Of a stretch of 64,000 bases of DNA, positions 60,495 to 64,000 are shown one piece after another (within the stretch, counting starts at the first letter, position 1; each line of letters begins with the position of its first letter). The position numbers and the translations under genes were made by a program. Source of the stretch: Salipiger pallidus (GTDB lineage: Bacteria; Pseudomonadota; Alphaproteobacteria; Rhodobacterales; Rhodobacteraceae); NCBI RefSeq assembly GCF_014643635.1, contig NZ_BMJV01000001.1, positions 874,925 to 938,924 of the forward strand. The letters run 5' to 3'. Below the pieces are notes generated by a model that worked only from the letters and a program-made list of their open reading frames with translations, was not told where the DNA came from and made no database searches.

Positions 60495-61511
60495 ATGATC
60501 CACAAGAACTGGGCTGAACTTATCAAGCCGACCCAGCTGGAGGTTCGCCCCGGCGCAGACCCCTCGCGCGTGGCCACTGTCGTGGCAGAGCCGCTCGAGC
60601 GTGGCTTTGGCCTGACGCTGGGCAACGCCCTGCGCCGCGTGCTGCTGTCGAGCCTGCAAGGTGCAGCCATCACAAGCGTCCAGATCGACAACGTCCTGCA
60701 CGAGTTCTCGAGCGTGGCCGGTGTTCGTGAAGACGTGACCGACATCATCCTGAACCTCAAGGGCGTCGCCCTGCGCATGGAAGTCGAAGGGCCCAAGCGC
60801 CTGTCGATCAATGCAAAAGGTCCGGGTGCGGTGACCGCTGCCGATATCGCGGAAACCAACGGCATCGAGGTCCTCAACAAGGACCACATCATCTGTCACC
60901 TCGACGATGGTGCCGATCTCTACGTCGAGCTGACCGTCAACACCGGCAAGGGCTACGTCTCTGCCGACAAGAACAAGCCCGAGGATGCACCCATCGGCCT
61001 GATCCCGATCGACGCGATCTATTCGCCGGTCAAGAAGGTCTCGTACGAGGTGCAGCCGACCCGTGAGGGCCAGGTTCTCGATTACGACAAGCTGACGATG
61101 AAGGTCGAAACCGACGGCTCCGTGACCCCGGACGATGCGATCGCCTACGCGGCCCGCATCCTTCAGGATCAGCTGTCGATCTTCGTCAACTTCGACGAGC
61201 CGGAATCGGCCTCGCGTCAGGACGACGATGACGGCCTTGAGTTCAACCCGCTCCTCCTCAAGAAGGTGGACGAGCTGGAACTCTCCGTGCGGTCTGCGAA
61301 CTGCCTGAAGAACGACAACATCGTCTACATCGGCGACCTGATCCAGAAGACCGAAGCCGAGATGCTCCGCACCCCGAACTTCGGCCGCAAGTCGCTGAAC
61401 GAGATCAAGGAAGTGCTGTCCTCCATGGGTCTGCACCTCGGCATGGATGTCGAGGACTGGCCGCCGGACAACATCGAGGATCTCGCCAAGAAACTCGAAG
61501 ATCAGTTCTGA
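60495..61511 (+). CDS. rpoA: RNA polymerase alpha subunit
   Basis: A 338-residue alpha subunit. N-terminal assembly domain: [20 protein letters not shown] and [21 protein letters not shown]-terminal DNA- and activator-binding domain: [21 protein letters not shown] chose the Met of [15 protein letters not shown], four codons into the frame, because GGAGGGA lies properly upstream and family members begin there. Confidence 0.98.
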   Translation: MIHKNWAELIKPTQLEVRPGADPSRVATVVAEPLERGFGLTLGNALRRVLLSSLQGAAITSVQIDNVLHEFSSVAGVREDVTDIILNLKGVALRMEVEGPKRLSINAKGPGAVTAADIAETNGIEVLNKDHIICHLDDGADLYVELTVNTGKGYVSADKNKPEDAPIGLIPIDAIYSPVKKVSYEVQPTREGQVLDYDKLTMKVETDGSVTPDDAIAYAARILQDQLSIFVNFDEPESASRQDDDDGLEFNPLLLKKVDELELSVRSANCLKNDNIVYIGDLIQKTEAEMLRTPNFGRKSLNEIKEVLSSMGLHLGMDVEDWPPDNIEDLAKKLEDQF

Positions 61512-61546
61512 TCTTGAGGGGGCGGGGCCAAGGCCTCGCCCCTCTT

Positions 61547-61596
61547 GCCAAAGGGCACTGCGCCCGGAGGCGCCAAAGGGCATTGCGCCCGGAGGC
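61547..61596. repeat. 25-bp tandem duplication after rpoA
   Basis: Two adjacent 25-bp copies begin GCCAAAGGGCA at 61547 and 61572 and differ only at one position (C/T). They follow a GC-rich inverted repeat at 61517-61543 just past the rpoA stop. Confidence 0.9.
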
Positions 61597-61709
61597 TGCA
61601 GGGTCTAAAGCCCCGCGAACCGGGCATTCGCCCCAAGGAGAGTCGGTGACACGCATCGCCGGCCAGACAAAGCAAAACCGCCCGTAGAGGGCACCTAGGA
61701 GATACGACA

Positions 61710-62129
61710 ATGCGTCACGCAAAAGGTTACCGCCGCCTGAACCGCACCCACGAGCACCGCAAGGCGCTTTGGGCGAACATGGCCGGCTCGCTCATCGAAC
61801 ACGAGCAGATCAAGACTACCCTGCCCAAGGCAAAAGAACTCAAGCGCGTCATCGACAAGCTGATCACCCTCGGCAAGCGCGGCGACGTGCACGCCCGTCG
61901 TCAGGCCGCAGCCCAGCTGAAGGAAGACAAGGACGTCGCCAAGCTGTTCGACATCCTCGGCCCACGCTACGCCGAGCGTTCGGGCGGCTACTGCCGCGTT
62001 CTGAAAGCCGGCTTCCGCTACGGTGACATGGCTCCGATGGCGATCATCGAGCTCGTCGACCGCGACGTGTCCGCCAAGGGTGCTGCCGACAAGGCCCGTC
62101 TCGAAGCCCTGGAAGCCGCCGAGGACTGA
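61710..62129 (+). CDS. rplQ: 50S ribosomal protein L17
   Basis: A 139-residue bL17: [40 protein letters not shown] and [20 protein letters not shown] are conserved. Normal end of the cluster, followed by an intrinsic terminator. A 198-bp gap with repeats separates it from rpoA. Confidence 0.98.
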   Translation: MRHAKGYRRLNRTHEHRKALWANMAGSLIEHEQIKTTLPKAKELKRVIDKLITLGKRGDVHARRQAAAQLKEDKDVAKLFDILGPRYAERSGGYCRVLKAGFRYGDMAPMAIIELVDRDVSAKGAADKARLEALEAAED

Positions 62130-62155
62130 TCCTCGCCGCACCAGAGCCAAAGAAG

Positions 62156-62188
62156 AAGGCGCCGCGCGTTTCCCCGCGGCGCCTTTTT
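62156..62188 (+). terminator. rplQ intrinsic terminator
   Basis: AAGGCGCCGCG and CGCGGCGCCTT form an 11-bp stem with an 8-nt loop, followed by TTTCGTTTT. Confidence 0.92.
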
Positions 62189-62467
62189 CGTTTTCTGAAG
62201 GTTTGATGGCGCAGCTACTCCGACAAGTCGGGAGTAAGCTCCTCTGCCTCCGGTGCCCTTGAGCATCTCGGCGCCGCACCAACCTGCGTCATCCCGAAGC
62301 GTAGCATACGCAATGGAGACTGGCCTCCTTCTTCGGGCGTCGTGGACATAGTGTTCAGGGCTGCGAGTCGCACGCTCCCGCGCAGCCCTTTGCACCAAAC
62401 TGCCCAAAAGCGACCCTGTGGCAGCTAGCTTCTCCGAGAACGCCCATGTCGACGGCCGCAGTATCCT
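62189..62467. other. gene-free convergent gap after rplQ
   Basis: No coding frame. The only structure seen is an inverted repeat, AGCTACTCCGAC with GTCGGGAGTAAGCT, at 62213-62240. Its arms pair except for one base each, with a two-base centre. It may be the 3' structure of the minus-strand host-attachment-family gene. Confidence 0.5.
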
Positions 62468-62923
62468 TCAGGCGCCTTCAAGCTCGCGCTTCACCAGTTC
62501 TTCGATCTTGTTGACAGGGTGATTGGTAAGGGTCTTCGGCACCTCGGCCACGATCTTGTCGGACACTTCCTTGTGCAGCTCGGCACGAAGATCTCCCAGC
62601 ACTTTGGGCGAGGCAACCAGCACCAATTCCTTGAATGCGCCCTTGTGGGCTTCCTCATAGAGCTTTTCAGCAAGGTCAGCCGCAAAGCGTTCCTTTTGCA
62701 GCTCGTGCCAATCGGTGTCGGCCACGGCCGAGCGGTGACCCACGCCACCATCATGCATGCGGCCCGGACGGTTGGCGCCCTGTTCGCGATCGGACGGGTT
62801 CTCCTGCTGCTCCTCGTCGACCACCTCGAGGTTGGGGTTCTCGTGGTCGGTCAGATTGCGCAGGAAGAGAGCCTTCTCGCTGTCGGTGACGACCACCCAG
62901 GTGTCCTGTTTCAGCTCGGTCAT
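62468..62923 (-). CDS. host attachment protein family (AtsE-like)
   Basis: A 151-residue protein of the Host_attach family: TWVVVTDSEKALFLRNLTD at the N-terminus, DTDWHELQKERFAADLAEKL, and LVLVASPKVLGDLRAELH. The name derives from an Agrobacterium gene required for attachment to plant cells; the molecular role is unknown and the protein is cytoplasmic in appearance, with an eRF1-like fold in text pattern. Well-placed GGAG upstream of the ATG. Monocistronic; divergent from the protease gene. Confidence 0.9.
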   Translation of the reverse strand: MTELKQDTWVVVTDSEKALFLRNLTDHENPNLEVVDEEQQENPSDREQGANRPGRMHDGGVGHRSAVADTDWHELQKERFAADLAEKLYEEAHKGAFKELVLVASPKVLGDLRAELHKEVSDKIVAEVPKTLTNHPVNKIEELVKRELEGA

Positions 62924-63097
62924 GGCGGTATCTCCTTCGTTTATGCGTTGCTCAAATAACGCGCAAACCCGCCCAAGCGTTCCCTGCCACCCGGCGCGGA
63001 CGGCACTCGGACCAATGCACCCCGCGTCTGGCTGGCGCGCTTGAAACGGGCCGGTCCAGCGGGCATACCCCGATCATACAGGAGGCCAAGACCAACC

Positions 63098-64000
63098 ATG
63101 CTCCGTCAGTCCCTTATCGCCCTGATCGTCGCCCTTCCACTGACCGCATCCCCTGCCCTCGCGCAGACACGCGTTCCCAAAAGCCCCGCCGAGATCTCTC
63201 TCAGCTTCGTGCCGCTGGTCAAGCAGGCCACCCCCGCCGTGGTGAACATCTACGCCAGCCGTGTTGTCGAAAGCCGCAGCCCGTTTCAGGATGATCCCCT
63301 CTTCGGCAATCTCTTCCGTGATTTCCGCGGACGGCCGCAGGTGCAGAATTCGCTCGGTTCGGGTGTGATCCTGTCCGAAGACGGCATCGTGGTGTCGAAC
63401 TACCACGTGGTGGGCCAGGCCACGGATATCCGCGTCGTGCTCAACAACGGCGCGGAATATGATGCCGAGGTGCTTCTGGGCGACGAGGAATCAGACCTTG
63501 CCATCCTCAAGCTCGACGATGCCGATGACATGCCCAGCCTGTCTCTGCGCGACAGCGACACCGTCGAGGTCGGCGAGCTTGTGCTGGCCATCGGCAATCC
63601 CTTCGGCGTGGGCCAGACGGTGTCGTCCGGGATCGTCTCGGGGCTGGCACGCTCCGGCACGGCCACCGGCAATGCGCGCGGCTACTTCATACAGACGGAT
63701 GCGCCGATCAATCCCGGCAATTCGGGCGGCGCCCTCATCGATGTCAACGGCGCGCTGATCGGGGTGAACACCTCGATCCTCACCCGCTCGGGCGGATCCA
63801 ACGGGATCGGCTTTGCCATCCCCTCGGCTCTGGTGGCGCAGTTCGTGGACCAGGCCCGCGCCGGCAAGCACAGCTTTGCCCGGCCATGGGCAGGGATGAC
63901 GGGCCAGGTGGTCAATGCCGACCTCTCCGAAGGCCTTGGCCTCGGGCTGCCTTCGGGAGTGCTGGTGGCCGACCTTCATCCGCAGAGCCCTTTCGCAGAC
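63098..64000 (+). CDS. HtrA/Deg-family periplasmic serine protease, 5' part
   Basis: The first 301 codons of a trypsin-like Deg protease running off the window. A signal peptide (LRQSLIALIVALPLTASPALA) is followed by the protease domain with the catalytic triad H103 (VVSNYHVVG), D133 (EESDLAILK) and S209 (INPGNSGGALID). One PDZ domain begins near residue 275 (PWAGMTGQVVN) and continues past the end. Such proteases degrade misfolded envelope proteins. AGGAGG lies 12 nt before the ATG. Whether there is one PDZ domain (DegS-like) or two (DegP-like) cannot be seen. Confidence 0.93.
   Translation, partial: MLRQSLIALIVALPLTASPALAQTRVPKSPAEISLSFVPLVKQATPAVVNIYASRVVESRSPFQDDPLFGNLFRDFRGRPQVQNSLGSGVILSEDGIVVSNYHVVGQATDIRVVLNNGAEYDAEVLLGDEESDLAILKLDDADDMPSLSLRDSDTVEVGELVLAIGNPFGVGQTVSSGIVSGLARSGTATGNARGYFIQTDAPINPGNSGGALIDVNGALIGVNTSILTRSGGSNGIGFAIPSALVAQFVDQARAGKHSFARPWAGMTGQVVNADLSEGLGLGLPSGVLVADLHPQSPFAD

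Overview
The window is high-GC, gene-dense bacterial chromosome, most consistent with an alphaproteobacterium of the Rhodobacteraceae (Roseobacter group). Support comes from a ribosomal set in alphaproteobacterial order (rplO-secY-adk, rpsM-rpsK-rpoA-rplQ), a ycjX/ycjF pair, a bifunctional sulfate adenylyltransferase/APS kinase, an Atm1-type ABC exporter, MeaB, UbiK, an ornithine-decarboxylase-type enzyme divergent from an Lrp regulator, and short interspersed palindromic elements carrying GCGTATTTGG and AAGAGAAGAAG cores. I see no rRNA, tRNA, CRISPR array, insertion sequence or intact prophage.

Layout. 1-12 kb: malate synthase G, an Atm1-like exporter, a LysM protein, a LOG-family hydrolase, a soluble lytic transglycosylase, DapA, a CoA-binding protein, and a decarboxylase divergent from an Lrp/AsnC regulator. 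12-21 kb: a very acidic 847-residue protein of unknown function, thiamine pyrophosphokinase overlapping an EamA transporter tail to tail, SecG, CTP synthase, then a 1 kb gene-poor stretch with a decayed DUF1353-like gene. 20-35 kb: LMW phosphatase/sirtuin divergent pair, a PCu(A)C copper chaperone next to a frameshifted small secreted protein, L28, a hydrolase-MeaB pair, HrpB, 6-phosphogluconate dehydrogenase, argF and argD, an MFS transporter and TruA. 35-44 kb: Nudix, Pit phosphate transporter, a ycjX-GNAT-ycjF operon with overlapping genes, a small membrane protein, and ileS preceded by a candidate Ile-rich leader peptide. 44-47 kb: an accessory patch with a Tat-type serine hydrolase and an outer-membrane-barrel-like protein. 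47-56 kb: a fused MarR/sulfate-activation gene, TrxB, a second Lrp regulator, a Hint-domain protein, and lgt-midA-pgeF. 56-62 kb: ribosomal and RNA polymerase genes interrupted by a reversed BLUF photoreceptor gene. 62-64 kb: a host-attachment-family protein and the first 301 codons of an HtrA/Deg protease running off the window.

Most genes are housekeeping. The observations most worth follow-up are: (1) a MarR-type winged helix joined in frame to the sulfate adenylyltransferase/APS kinase, with a perfect palindrome just upstream; (2) a complete BLUF domain, all five flavin-pocket residues at AppA spacing, between adk and rpsM on the opposite strand; (3) a possible leaderless Ile-rich leader peptide and hairpin ahead of ileS; (4) two decayed genes (DUF1353-like and a small secreted protein beside the copper chaperone); (5) several tandem-repeat tracts at gene ends (after argF, after the first Lrp gene, inside the GNAT gene, after rpoA). 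I did not find a clear, wholly new multi-gene system. All functional calls rest on reading motifs by eye, without database searches.
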